Made by a program: the position numbers and the translations under genes
The notes under the pieces: model-generated
The model's input: the letters and a program-made list of their open reading frames with translations, nothing else
Told to the model about the DNA's origin: nothing
Database searches by the model: none
Shown: positions 35,501-44,210 of the stretch, piece after piece
How the letters are laid out: each line of letters starts with the position of its first letter
Numbering within the stretch: position 1 is the first letter of the stretch
Assembly (NCBI GenBank): GCA_948567375.1
Contig: OX419756.1
Span: 68,364,552 to 68,428,551, forward strand
Reading direction: 5' to 3'
Length of the DNA stretch: 64,000 nt
DNA from: Lunularia cruciata
Taxonomy: Eukaryota; Streptophyta; Marchantiopsida; Lunulariales; Lunulariaceae

Positions 35501-36571
35501 TTGCGGTTGCAGTTGGTGGTTCGGGTTTGCTATTGCAGTTATGTGGTCACGACGGAGTTCTTTGGAGATTCCAGAGGAGTTAGCCCTGCAGTATGCAGTG
35601 GGTTTACTCGGAGTGGTGCTCGATATCAGCCTGTATCTCAGGTCCCAGTGAGGGAGGAGATTGACTCTGAGTTGGAGTTCGACACAGGAGCTGATTCAGT
35701 TGAGAGTGCACTTGGTGTGTCCGCACCGTTGTTGTGGGACATGGACGAGATTTATGGGGCCTCCAAAGGCCCTAGGCGTTACTCTGGTATAGTGGGTACC
35801 ATTGAGTTGGATGACTTCATCCAGGAGTTTGATAGTTGGTGTGATCTGCAGCAGATGCGGAACCCAACTTTGTTCACACCTTTCATGGCATGGAAGGGGT
35901 TGTTTCAGCACTTGGAGGGTCCACCGATGGACGACTACCATGAGTTCAGGAGAGCTCATTTGGAGGAGATTGAGTTATGGAGACGGTATTGGTCTCCACA
36001 CTATGTCTCCATCACTTCAGGTTTGGTGGCTAGGAGTAGGTCGGCTGTACCTACGAGTTTTAGCTCGAGTAGTGTTGGTGGAGCTAGTGGAGGTGCACTA
36101 GCTGGAGATAGTGCTACTACGAGTGGAGGTACCGCTGCAGGAGGTGGTGTGGTACCGGGGTTTAACCCCATGGTCGAGTTCTTCCTATGTTTGAGGCAGA
36201 ACTACCAGGGAGTGCGGACTGACAAGCTGAGGAGCTTGCAGGAGTTCCAGCGGAAGGCTGGAGAGAGCCTACGCGAGGCATATACTCGCATGAGGCGGCT
36301 GATCAGTTTCACTCAGGGAGTTACTGAGGCCCAGGCAGTCCAGTTTTGGTATGGGATACTGGACAGGGAGTTGCGACGTAGAGTTCGTGATGCTACGTTG
36401 TTGCAAGCTACTTCGCCCACTTTGGCAGTAGTCTTTGGTTTGGCTGAGCATATTGAGCTCAACATGGTGGAGGAGAGAGTGGTGACAGCTGGATTTGGTA
36501 GAGAGACCTCATCCACGGTTGTGACTTCTTCTAGAGTGCAGCAGAGTGCACCACGCCCAGTTGGTTTTTGA
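35501..36571 (+). CDS. inner Gypsy Gag (disrupted)
   Basis: A retrotransposon capsid region. Residues ~240-320 (LRSLQEFQRKAGESLREAYT.RM) and the following helix-rich block match the retrotrans_gag pattern, with a Ser/Gly/Ala-rich linker before it. The reading frame continues past TGA at 36569 and TAG at 36584 and 36764 into the nucleocapsid part, so the displayed ORF is not the true end. The true start may be a later Met. The protein should package element RNA in cytoplasmic particles. Confidence 0.8.
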   Translation: MRLQLVVRVCYCSYVVTTEFFGDSRGVSPAVCSGFTRSGARYQPVSQVPVREEIDSELEFDTGADSVESALGVSAPLLWDMDEIYGASKGPRRYSGIVGTIELDDFIQEFDSWCDLQQMRNPTLFTPFMAWKGLFQHLEGPPMDDYHEFRRAHLEEIELWRRYWSPHYVSITSGLVARSRSAVPTSFSSSSVGGASGGALAGDSATTSGGTAAGGGVVPGFNPMVEFFLCLRQNYQGVRTDKLRSLQEFQRKAGESLREAYTRMRRLISFTQGVTEAQAVQFWYGILDRELRRRVRDATLLQATSPTLAVVFGLAEHIELNMVEERVVTAGFGRETSSTVVTSSRVQQSAPRPVGF

Positions 36572-36684
36572 GGACAGGGTGGATAGCCCAGATCCTATGG
36601 AGCGAGTGGAGGGCCTAGTGGAGTTAGACCCTTACCCTCATTTTTGGGTCAGCAGCAGCCAGTGAGTGGTGGTGTTGCTTGTTG

Positions 36685-36830
36685 GACTTGTGGTGGACCT
36701 CACCATAGGAGAGAGTGTACTCAGGGCAGCGGACCTGATACCTCTAGTGCATCACAGCTAGCATAGAGGCAGTGTGAGCATTGCCACAGATTTGGTCACA
36801 CTAGTGACCGGTGTTTTGACCTACACCCGG
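36685..36830 (+). CDS. Gag nucleocapsid zinc knuckles (two)
   Basis: In the Gag frame, CWTCGGPHHRREC at about 36690 (CCHC with x3 spacing) and CEHCHRFGHTSDRC at about 36773 (CX2CX4HX4C) lie on either side of the TAG at 36764. These bind element RNA in known Gag proteins. Paired knuckles of different type are somewhat unusual in Gypsy. Confidence 0.75.
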
Positions 36831-36853
36831 AGTTACGGAGTGGTAGGGCTGCT

Positions 36854-37690
36854 ATGGCAGGTAGTAGAGGAGCTCCAGTTCATGGAGGACGAGGTGGTAG
36901 AGGTGGTGGTAGAGGATCTACACCTAGTAGGGGTGCAGTACCTGCCCTTACTTCTGACACAGCTATGGCTACTCGGATTGAGCAGTTGGAGCAAAGATTG
37001 GCTAGTATGGCTATTGCTCAGAGGAGATCAGATTCGGGTGCTGAGGCTTCCACATCATATGCTGGTGATAGAGATGCTTTGGACTTCATGTGCGGAGCAG
37101 CACAGGTGGATGCATCTGCAGCAGTGACTAGGAGTGCAGTACGTGCTCCAGAGCCTAGAGTAGCATCAGTGGAGTTGGACCCACAGAGAGGAGAGGTTGG
37201 GAGACAGGTCAGACTTCCCCAATCTTTCACGCTATCTGAGGCATTGCAGATGACATCCATGGTTCCTAGACGTCCCAGTGCAAGTGTGGTAGGTGGTGAT
37301 GGAGTACTTGATGGAGTACCTGCTAGTCAGCCACCTGCTACTACACAGACTGAGTCTAGCATGATGTTGGGGGCGGCTCAGCTGATTATGCGGCATCCTT
37401 TATTTTCAGCCAGTGACATGTTTACATTGGGAGTGGACCCAACCCCAGTGTTCCGGTTGGCTGCCACGTTGTGTGAGAGTAGGGATGGTGCAGTTCCTAC
37501 TACTAGAGCAGAGGTGGTTGGTAGTGGAGCTGACTTGGTTGAGGAGCATGGGATCCGTTCAACAACCAGTGGTTTATGGCAGGCAGCAGCGGCTAGACTA
37601 GAGGAGTTGCCAGCTAGACCGGCCTTTGAGAGAGCGCGGTTACACCTGGTGTTGTCCTATTGGATAACCAGAGGGGGATCTTTTGTTTAG
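36854..37690 (+). CDS. inner Gypsy Gag-protease linker region
   Basis: Same frame as Gag. It starts with a Gly/Arg-rich segment (RGGRGGGRGS), has a coiled-coil-like patch (RIEQLEQRLASM) at about 36970, then a low-complexity Ala/Val/Ser region without a known domain. It ends at a TAG where the protease frame (one base back) takes over near 37687; I find no convincing slippery heptamer, so this looks like an indel. Confidence 0.65.
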   Translation: MAGSRGAPVHGGRGGRGGGRGSTPSRGAVPALTSDTAMATRIEQLEQRLASMAIAQRRSDSGAEASTSYAGDRDALDFMCGAAQVDASAAVTRSAVRAPEPRVASVELDPQRGEVGRQVRLPQSFTLSEALQMTSMVPRRPSASVVGGDGVLDGVPASQPPATTQTESSMMLGAAQLIMRHPLFSASDMFTLGVDPTPVFRLAATLCESRDGAVPTTRAEVVGSGADLVEEHGIRSTTSGLWQAAAARLEELPARPAFERARLHLVLSYWITRGGSFV

Positions 37691-37692
37691 TG

Positions 37693-38440
37693 GGACCTTC
37701 AGGGAAGGTCTATACACCACAGAGAGTCTTGTTAGACTCTGGTGCATAGCCCCTTATGTTGGGGAAGGCTGCAGTTGTTGGTCTGGAGTTACGGAAGACC
37801 GATGTGGAGAGGTGTCCATTTCAGATCCAGACATCTCTTGGTGGTGGTTTGACACAGTACATCACACGTGGAGAGCTTGTTGTCCAGGTTCAGCCTAGTC
37901 ATCCGATTGATAGCTCGGTGGTGAGAGCTCAGGCTATTGCGACGATAGCTGAGTCATATGATGTGCTAGTTGGGGGAGCAGTGTTATACCCTATGGGTTT
38001 CAGTATTGACTATTGGGAGGAGACAGCCTCTTATAGACCTGGTTGGCAGTCTGGTGAAGGACGGGTATGTTGCCTACCAGTACGCTTCAGTAGTGGCAGT
38101 CTTGGCTCACTACAGTCCGGGACCATGGCAGCATCAGTTTTGGCTTTCAGCGGTGCAGTTACTTGGCCTGGTGACTTGTTGGAGGGGAACGCCCATGCAG
38201 AGGATACTCCAGTACCAGAGGAGATCACTCGGCTATGGAGTACGAGTGGGATTGTTCCATCCACCTTGGATGTTCCATTGTGGAGTTCAGAGGAGGCATT
38301 GCAGCAGCATGCGGATCAGTTGGTGCAGCAAGCTTGGAGTGGAGCCTTCGTACCATCAGGGGATGAGTGTGAGGATGAGCCTCCAGAGGCGATTGCTTTG
38401 ACACCTCTGGATACCACACTCATAGCTTGGCAGTATCCAG
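37693..38440 (+). CDS. inner Gypsy aspartic protease
   Basis: The retropepsin active site VLLDSGA lies at 37726-37746. It is directly followed by TAG at 37747, where family members would have Gln. Next are PLMLGKAAVVGLEL, the flap-side segment and AESYDVLVGGAVLYPMGF at about 37950-38005. It is encoded in the same frame as the methyltransferase, reverse transcriptase and integrase. It would process the polyprotein. The stop is a C-to-T change in a CAG codon by inference. Confidence 0.8.
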
Positions 38441-39732
38441 TAGAGGGGATATGTCTATTAGAGTTGTTTGGTGGGATCAGCACCGGACTAGCTGCGGTGT
38501 TACAGGCGGGTATCCGAGTACAGAGGTACTTGTATGTAGAGAGAGATGAGACTGCTAGGCGAGTCTCTCTACATCATGTGGCACACTTGGCCTATCGGTA
38601 TCCGGAGTTATTACCGATGTCAGCAGTCAGAGGTTACCAGAAGGCCTTACCGGGAGATATTTCCTTACTGGGGGCGCATGACCTAGAGAGACATGGGCCT
38701 ATTCACTTGGTGATTTCTGGATGGCCATGTCAGGGACATACACGTGCGGGCCGTGGTTTGGGTCTTCAGGATCCTCGTTCTGGTGTGTTTTGGGAGATGT
38801 TACAAATACTACGACATCTCCAGGTTCATCAGTCTGTTTCTCCAACTTACCTTTTGGAGAACGTTCCTTTGATGGGTGATTCTCGCACTAGAGTGGTGGC
38901 GAGTACACATCAGGTCCATTCTTGGATGGGACCTGATGTATTGTTAGATGCAGCCAGAGTGGGATCACGGGCTCATCGTCTTCGTCTTTGGTGGACAAAC
39001 CTTTTACCCAGAGAGGTTCTACAGCGTAGTTATGATGGGATTCAGTGACTTGACCACATCCTTGTTGATGATATCTTGGATGTTGGGCGTCAGTCTCAGA
39101 CAGTGGTAGTGGCTGATAGGTCACCTATGGCAGTGGTGAACCTAGTTGGACAGCCTAGAGCTGCATTTCCCACACTCATGAGTTTCCCAGGCTCTCATGC
39201 TTTTCAAGAGGGAGGACCTGGACTTGTTTGGGACTCACAGTTACAGCAGTTGGTGGAGCCCAATGCTGATGAGAGAGAGCGGGCGATGGGTTTTTGCACT
39301 GGTATTACCGCTGTTCCAGCAGTGTCAGAGGCATCCAGGCGTCAGGTGTTAGGTCAGGCTATGGACCTAAACTGTTTGACCTGGATTGTGAGCCTTGGTT
39401 TGGCAGAGCAGCGTAGGATGCGCTTGATAGGCATCACCACTCGGACACTTGTGAGCCCTGTGCCTATCGAGACGATTCAGGCACATGCTGGGGGCGATGG
39501 ACCGAGTGGACATGGTATTCTTGGGACACATCCAGTAGCTACTAGGGAGAGTGGTCTACTTGGAGTCCATCCAGGTGAGCGTAGGCTACTTGGATTACAC
39601 CCTTGGTCCACATGGGATGCAGCCAGAGGACGTATGGAGCTTGCAGCCAAAGTGGAGGGAGTTTTTCACACAGAGGTTGGGACCTCTAGTGGTCGGGAGC
39701 ATGACACCATTGCTCCCAAGGGCCCAGTGTAG
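38440..39732 (+). CDS. cytosine-5 DNA methyltransferase domain (DNMT3/DRM-like) within Gypsy Pol
   Basis: Motif I LELFGGISTGLAAVL begins at 38458 and is the AdoMet site. It is followed by YVERDE, the motif II acidic loop. Motif IV GWPCQGHTRAGRG has its catalytic Cys codon at 38728-38730. Motif VI LLENV is at 38851-38865 with catalytic Glu. The motif VIII-like segment is SRAHRLRLWW, at about 38965-38994. C-terminal ERERAMGF (about 39265-39290) and LGQAMDLNCLTW (about 39350-39390) fit motifs IX-X. GISTG and the SRAHR..WWTN segment resemble DNMT3/DRM enzymes. Expected activity: methyl transfer to C5 of cytosine in DNA, in the nucleus or particle. A TGA at 39046 splits it; the decayed copy has CGA at that codon, so the stop is a derived mutation. 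It lies between protease and reverse transcriptase, a position where Gypsy elements normally have nothing. Confidence 0.88.
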
Positions 39733-39738
39733 CAGCCA
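39730..39738 (+). promoter_or_regulatory. possible stop-codon readthrough site (UAG CAG CCA)
   Basis: The TAG ending the methyltransferase frame is followed by CAG CCA, which fits the tobamovirus-type readthrough motif UAG CAR YYA. The same frame continues directly into reverse transcriptase. The decayed copy also has TAG at this position (about 14435), though followed by TTG CCA. Function is inferred only. Confidence 0.45.
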
Positions 39739-41350
39739 GTCAGTACGTCTTCCACTCCTACTACAGTTACAGAGGATACTTGGGAGCCAGATCTTGGACC
39801 CAAGCTTACTGGAGAGGAAAGACGGAGGGTTTGGAGGTTCTTGAGGAGTCACACGAGTTGTTTTGCCTTCAGTATGAAGGATTTGGGTGCTCTGAAGGGA
39901 CCTGGTATACGGATTGAGCTGACTAGCGACACACTTGTTTTCCGACGTCCTTATCGATATAGTGAGATGGAGAGGACATTGATTCAGAGCCGGAGTAGTG
40001 ACCTTTTTGAGGCTGGTTTGGTGGAGATTTCACATGGAGAGTATGCATCAGCGACAGTGATGCCAGCCAAGAAGGATATGCATGGCAACTATACAGATAG
40101 GCGGATGTGTGGAGATTACCGTCCTATCAACCGACAGACCAGGGCTGATCGGTATGCCATGCCTACACCGGAGGAGATTTTTGATGCAATTGGGCATGCA
40201 AAGGTCTTCAGTACTTTGGATCTTTGAGCGGGATATCATCAGTTGTCAATCAGGGAGGAGGATAAGTCCAAGATAGCATTTTGGGCTATTGATCCTCACG
40301 GCAAGGATGTGTTATATCAGTGGAGGTTCTTACCATTTGGGTTAAAGAACGCTCCCGCTGAGTTCTAGAGGGTCATGGATAGGATCCTAGCTGGACTGGA
40401 TTTTGCTCGGTGCTATATTGATGACATTTTGGTGTATAGCACTACTGTGGAGGAGCATGAGCGACAGTTGTTGGAGGTGTTTGAGAGGTTGAGATCTCAT
40501 GGACTCAAACTACATCCTGGGAAGTGTAGGTTCTTCCACGAGCAGGTTGAGTATTTGGGTCACACTATCTACCCTGGAGGACTTGGTGTTCAGCAGACCA
40601 AGGTGGAGGCTATTGCACGTATTCCTCGGCCTACGGATATGAGCAGAGTGCGAGCATTCCTTGGGTTGGCAAACTTTTATCGCCGCTATGTTAGAGGATT
40701 TAGTGCCATTGCCAAGGCCTTGACGAAGCTGACCAAGCTTACACATGAGTGGTGTTGGGGAGATGAGCAGGAGAGAGCTTTTGTAGAGCTCAAGGAGAGG
40801 TTGACATCTGCTCCTATTTTGAGGAGACCGATCAGAGGACGACCATTTCAGGTTCACACTGATTGGAGTATGTTGGGGCTTGGAGCGGTGCTCACCCAGC
40901 ATGATGATGAGGAGAAGGAGTTTGTGGTGGCCTATGCTAGTCGCTCCAACAATTCAGCAGAGGTGAAGTATAGTTCATATGAGGGAGAGTGCTTGGCAGC
41001 AGTTTGGGCAGTAGCACATTTCCGATGTTACCTATTTGGTAACCCCTTCACTCTCATCACTGATCATCAGCCGCTGAAGTGGTTGATGGAGTCCAACAAG
41101 CTTTCAGGGAAGCTTGCACGATGGGCTCTGATTTTACAAGAGTATGATTTCACGGTTGTTCACAGACCTGGAGTGATGAACCGTGATGCAGATGGGTTGA
41201 GTAGAAACCCATGTCCCAGCCAGCAGGATCAGACCGGAGCACGTTGGCATGGTGAGACAGATGAGGAGATGGTGCCAGGTTGGCATGCATCGGCCTTTCT
41301 GTGTATATTTGCAGAGACTTTGGTGGTATCTCTCTCAGCGCATACAGGAG
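39733..41350 (+). CDS. inner Gypsy reverse transcriptase and RNase H
   Basis: RT fingers show FRRPYRYSEME...MPAKKDMHG...RMCGDYRPIN. The palm has STLDL (TGA at 40225) and FLPFGLKNAPAEF (TAG at 40366), then active site YIDD at 40414-40425 and EYLGHTI. RNase H follows at about 40830-41150: VHTDWS, a conserved Glu in GECLA, and TDHQPLKW. All are in one frame with protease and methyltransferase. Two stops would truncate the enzyme; both are shared with the decayed copy. Length and order are normal for Ty3/Gypsy. Confidence 0.9.
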
Positions 41351-41499
41351 GAGTTATTGAGGTCACAGATCCAGAGAGTGAAGATATTGGTACAGTTCAG
41401 CGAGACATTCATGATGATGTCTTAGTGATGGACTATCTTCGCACTGGTGTTGTGGGTGGCACAGTTGGGGCCAAGGAGAGAGACCGTGTTCTTCAGCGA

Positions 41500-42262
41500 G
41501 CCAAACGGTTCAGATTGGAGGGTAGACACCTTTTGCGTGTATGGGAGGATGGTAGAGTGCGAGTAGTACCACTTCCATCACAGAGACCACAGTTGGTCCG
41601 TCATGCTCATGAGGAGCTAGGACATTTTGGAGTAAAGCGTACATATAGCTTACTCCAGAGTCATTATTGGTGGCGCGGTATGCAGACCGAGGTACAGCAG
41701 TTTGTTGCCAAATGTGTGGTTTGTGACCGAGTTAGAGCATCATTCAATGCTCCTACGCCACAGTTACACCCATTACCTATCATGGGATTGGGTTACCGTT
41801 GGAGTTTGGACTTCGCCGGACCTTTACCGCTGACTGTGAGACATCATCGGTATGTTTTGGTGATGGTGGAGCACTTCTCCAAGTGGATTGAGTTGGTGGC
41901 ACTTCCTGACAAGTCTAGTGAAGGGACAGCTTACTCGTTCCTGGATCGAGTTCTTAGTCATTTTGGTGCACCAGCTGAGGTTTTGACTGATCAGGGTACA
42001 GAGTTCTTGGGAGAGTTTCAAGTCTTGTGTGACAAGGCTTTGATTGATCATCGTACTACATCCCAAGAGCACCCTGAGGCAGATGGCTTAGCAGAGAGAG
42101 TGGTTCAGACGGTGAAGAGAGGATTGCGAAAGTATGGTTTGCAGAGAGGCCACTTGGGAGATTGGGATCTCCAGTTACCTTGGTTGGCCATGGGCTATCG
42201 GTTCAGCCGGCAAGCCTCCTTAGCATCCTTCTCTCCATACTTTCTACTCTATGGACGAGATC
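41500..42262 (+). CDS. inner Gypsy integrase
   Basis: HHCC zinc domain: HAHEELGHFG...YWWRGM...CVVCDRV at about 41600-41740. Catalytic core D,D-E: SLDFAGPLP (Asp at about 41811), LTDQGTEFLG (about 41983), and the Glu in GLAERVVQTVKR (about 42090). The frame breaks near 42255, the downstream part being read in another frame and leading to the PHD finger. It catalyses strand transfer of element cDNA into the genome. Confidence 0.9.
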
Positions 42263-42845
42263 AGATTTACCTGCAACCATTCGTCGAGATGCTACTGTAG
42301 TTTTGGACTTGGATGACCCCGATGTATGGATGCGCGCATGTTCTCAGCGGGCAGAGATCTTTCAGAGAGTGATGCCGATGGCCTTTGAGAACTTGGCGAT
42401 TGCTCAGCATAGAGATACTTTACGCTATGCTACCATTCGAGGAGGAGGTTATAGACCCTCGATCCGTCGATTTCATCCAGGCGACTATGTATATCTACAA
42501 CAGACAGCACCGACGACACTTGATGTTTCTACAGGTCGCACTATCTTGAGAGTGTGCGAGGTTTTGCCATCTGGAGTCCTTGTGTTAGAAGGACGTGATG
42601 GTGTTGTTTGGAAGGATCATGTGCGCAATTGTGCGCCATGCCACCTTCCAAACATTGATGGTACTATGGACCCAAGCTTGGCACTTGTACGTGCAGGCTT
42701 GAGGTGTATGTTATGTGGCTCTTCTGGTGGAGCTGCTACTATGTTAGTGTGTGATAGCTGTTCGAGAGGATGGCATATGGCATGTATGACTCCTCCCCTC
42801 ACGGTGGTTCCTCAGGGACAGTGGTTATGTCCTAGATGTACTTGA
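42252..42845 (+). CDS. integrase C-terminus with PHD finger
   Basis: After the frame change, DLDDPDVWMRACSQRAEIFQ leads to an SH3-like integrase tail (FHPGDYVYL at about 42471, VLEGRDGVVWKDHV at about 42585). A C4HC3 PHD finger follows at 42705-42839. Its spacing is C-x2-C-x11-C-x2-C-x4-H-x2-C-x14-C-x2-C, with the diagnostic Trp two residues before the seventh Cys (WLCPRC). PHD fingers read histone H3 tails (H3K4 methylation state in many cases). It sits where chromoviruses carry a chromodomain, so a role in target-site choice is likely. This segment is open to its stop at 42843. Confidence 0.85.
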   Translation, partial: WTRSDLPATIRRDATVVLDLDDPDVWMRACSQRAEIFQRVMPMAFENLAIAQHRDTLRYATIRGGGYRPSIRRFHPGDYVYLQQTAPTTLDVSTGRTILRVCEVLPSGVLVLEGRDGVVWKDHVRNCAPCHLPNIDGTMDPSLALVRAGLRCMLCGSSGGAATMLVCDSCSRGWHMACMTPPLTVVPQGQWLCPRCT

Positions 42846-43000
42846 CCTATAGCTAGTTCATTCTTTATATGGTATAGATTGCAGACAGGCGACTAACGAT
42901 GGGGCTCCATAGCACCCGGCCTCCTGATCTTTGCCCATTAGAGGGTATACCATATACTTAGAGTAGATGGCTATCTGGAGTTAGAGGGACCTAACCGCCA

Positions 43001-43014
43001 GCTTGGGGGGCGAT
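43001..43014 (+). other. inner Gypsy polypurine tract
   Basis: GCTTGGGGGGCGAT directly precedes TGTGGCAC. It marks TGTGGCAC, and not the TGTCACG at the element's left edge, as the true LTR start. Confidence 0.7.
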
Positions 43015-43569
43015 TGTGGCACTTTAGAGTCTATGTATGACTTATGTGTGAGTTGTGCTTTTATAGTGTATGATGTTGACAGCGATGTATGTTGTGTAGC
43101 GATGTATATACGCACGACAACTGTCACGCCATTTGTAGTTCCGCATCTAGATGCTCGGACACTAGAGTTCCAGTGATGGTAGTAGAGTTATTCTAGCAGT
43201 TTCTCAAGGATTACTTTCCGATGGTTAGATTTCGTGTTCGGGGTACTGACTTCACGGTGGGGCCCACCGTCACTTTGCACCGTTTGCACCGTCGAGTGTG
43301 CCGTCAGCGGGACCGTTAGGGTTTCAGGGCTAGCTCGAGTCTAGGGGGTATAGTTTCGAAGTGAGCTCCAGAGAGCTCACTTCTCTGATGTTGAGCCTTC
43401 GAGTTCCTGGCTATGGTGGACAGAGGCCGGCGAGCGTCACCTGGATTCTCTATGCTTGAGTGGGTGTGGCTTGACTGTAATCAGTGCCCAGTTGTTGGCA
43501 GTTTATAGAGTGACAGATCAAGTACTGATCTGAGTTGAGTTGAGTTGAGAATGTTAAGCAATCTGATTA
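43015..43569 (+). repeat. inner Gypsy complete LTR
   Basis: About 555 bp from TGTGGCAC to CTGATTA. The first 106 bp recur at 43570-43675, and the last 448 bp at 33764-34211. A (GAGTT)3-like run lies near its end. The internal CGACA-AC-TGTCACG at 43115-43128 is the point where the permuted ends map. Confidence 0.8.
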
Positions 43570-43675
43570 TTGTGGCACTTTAGAGTCTATGTATGACTTA
43601 TGTGTGAGTTGTGCTTTTATAGTGTATGATGTTGACAGCAATGTATGTTGTGTAGCGATGTATATACGCACGACA
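43570..43675 (+). repeat. inner Gypsy extra LTR start segment (right end of insertion)
   Basis: 106 bp equal to 43014-43119 with one G/A difference, directly joined to the end of the complete LTR (LTR-LTR junction CTGATTA/TTGTGG). It ends CGACA followed by the TTGG target duplicate. Confidence 0.85.
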
Positions 43676-43679
43676 TTGG

Positions 43680-44210
43680 TTCCAAGCTATAAATGCCACA
43701 CGAGCTACATGGGATAAGTTGGCAGAGTTGAAACAGATTGGCTCTGTAAGAAATTACATCACGCAGTTCCAAAACACCATCATGCAAATTCCAGATATAT
43801 TGGAAGGTGAAGCTCTGGATCAATTCATGAGGAGCTTGAAGGCAAGAACCAAATTAGAGGTAACCATGTGAGAGCCACAACACTTGGAGGACGCCATGCG
43901 GTTGGCCAAACGTTTTGATTCCTTGGTGGCAACAACTTGGTCTTGACCTCGACCCCCATAGAGCTTACTAATACACTACACACAAGTGGAGGAGCCAGCA
44001 CCAATAGAGATTGATGTTATTCAACAAAGACCACTTGGCACGGCAGATAGAGAGAAATTGCGACAAAATGGTGGTTGTTTTTATTGTCACCAATTGGGGC
44101 ATTGCATTGTTGAATGTCCACTCAAGAATGGACGACCTCGACAAGTTGCCCAAGTGGAAGTTGTGGGCGGAATGATCAGGGAAATGAAGAATCCTAGTAG
44201 GAGATTTTGA
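43680..44210 (+). pseudogene. chromovirus Gag, C-terminal part
   Basis: Continues from 33763: FQAINATRATWDKLAELKQIGSVRNY and QIPDILEGEALDQFMRSL, typical of Gypsy Gag. A knuckle CFYCHQLGHCIVEC follows at about 44074. Stops at about 43868, 43944 and 43963. Confidence 0.78.

Larger units (their letters stand above)
33764..43675 (+). mobile_element. Gypsy retrotransposon with DNA methyltransferase and PHD finger (circularly permuted insertion)
   Basis: Order: partial LTR (33764-34211), leader, Gag with two zinc knuckles, protease, cytosine methyltransferase, reverse transcriptase, RNase H, integrase, PHD finger, polypurine tract, complete LTR (43015-43569), then the first 106 bp of the LTR again (43570-43675). 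It is flanked by TTGG (33760-33763 and 43676-43679; TTGGT is possible). Removing it with one duplicate restores the chromovirus gag frame. Gag and Pol are nearly full length but carry eight in-frame stops and two frame changes, near 37687 and 42255. LTR segments are about 98% identical. Confidence 0.9.

Noticed and set aside
37670-37692. Programmed frameshift between Gag and protease
   Set aside because: No X XXY YYZ heptamer in the Gag frame here; a one-base indel is simpler given the other damage.
33764-43675. Treating TGTCACG...CGACA as the true LTR
   Set aside because: It would leave the left LTR without its last 106 bp and put an unexplained copy of those bases right after the polypurine tract; the permuted-circle reading explains both at once.
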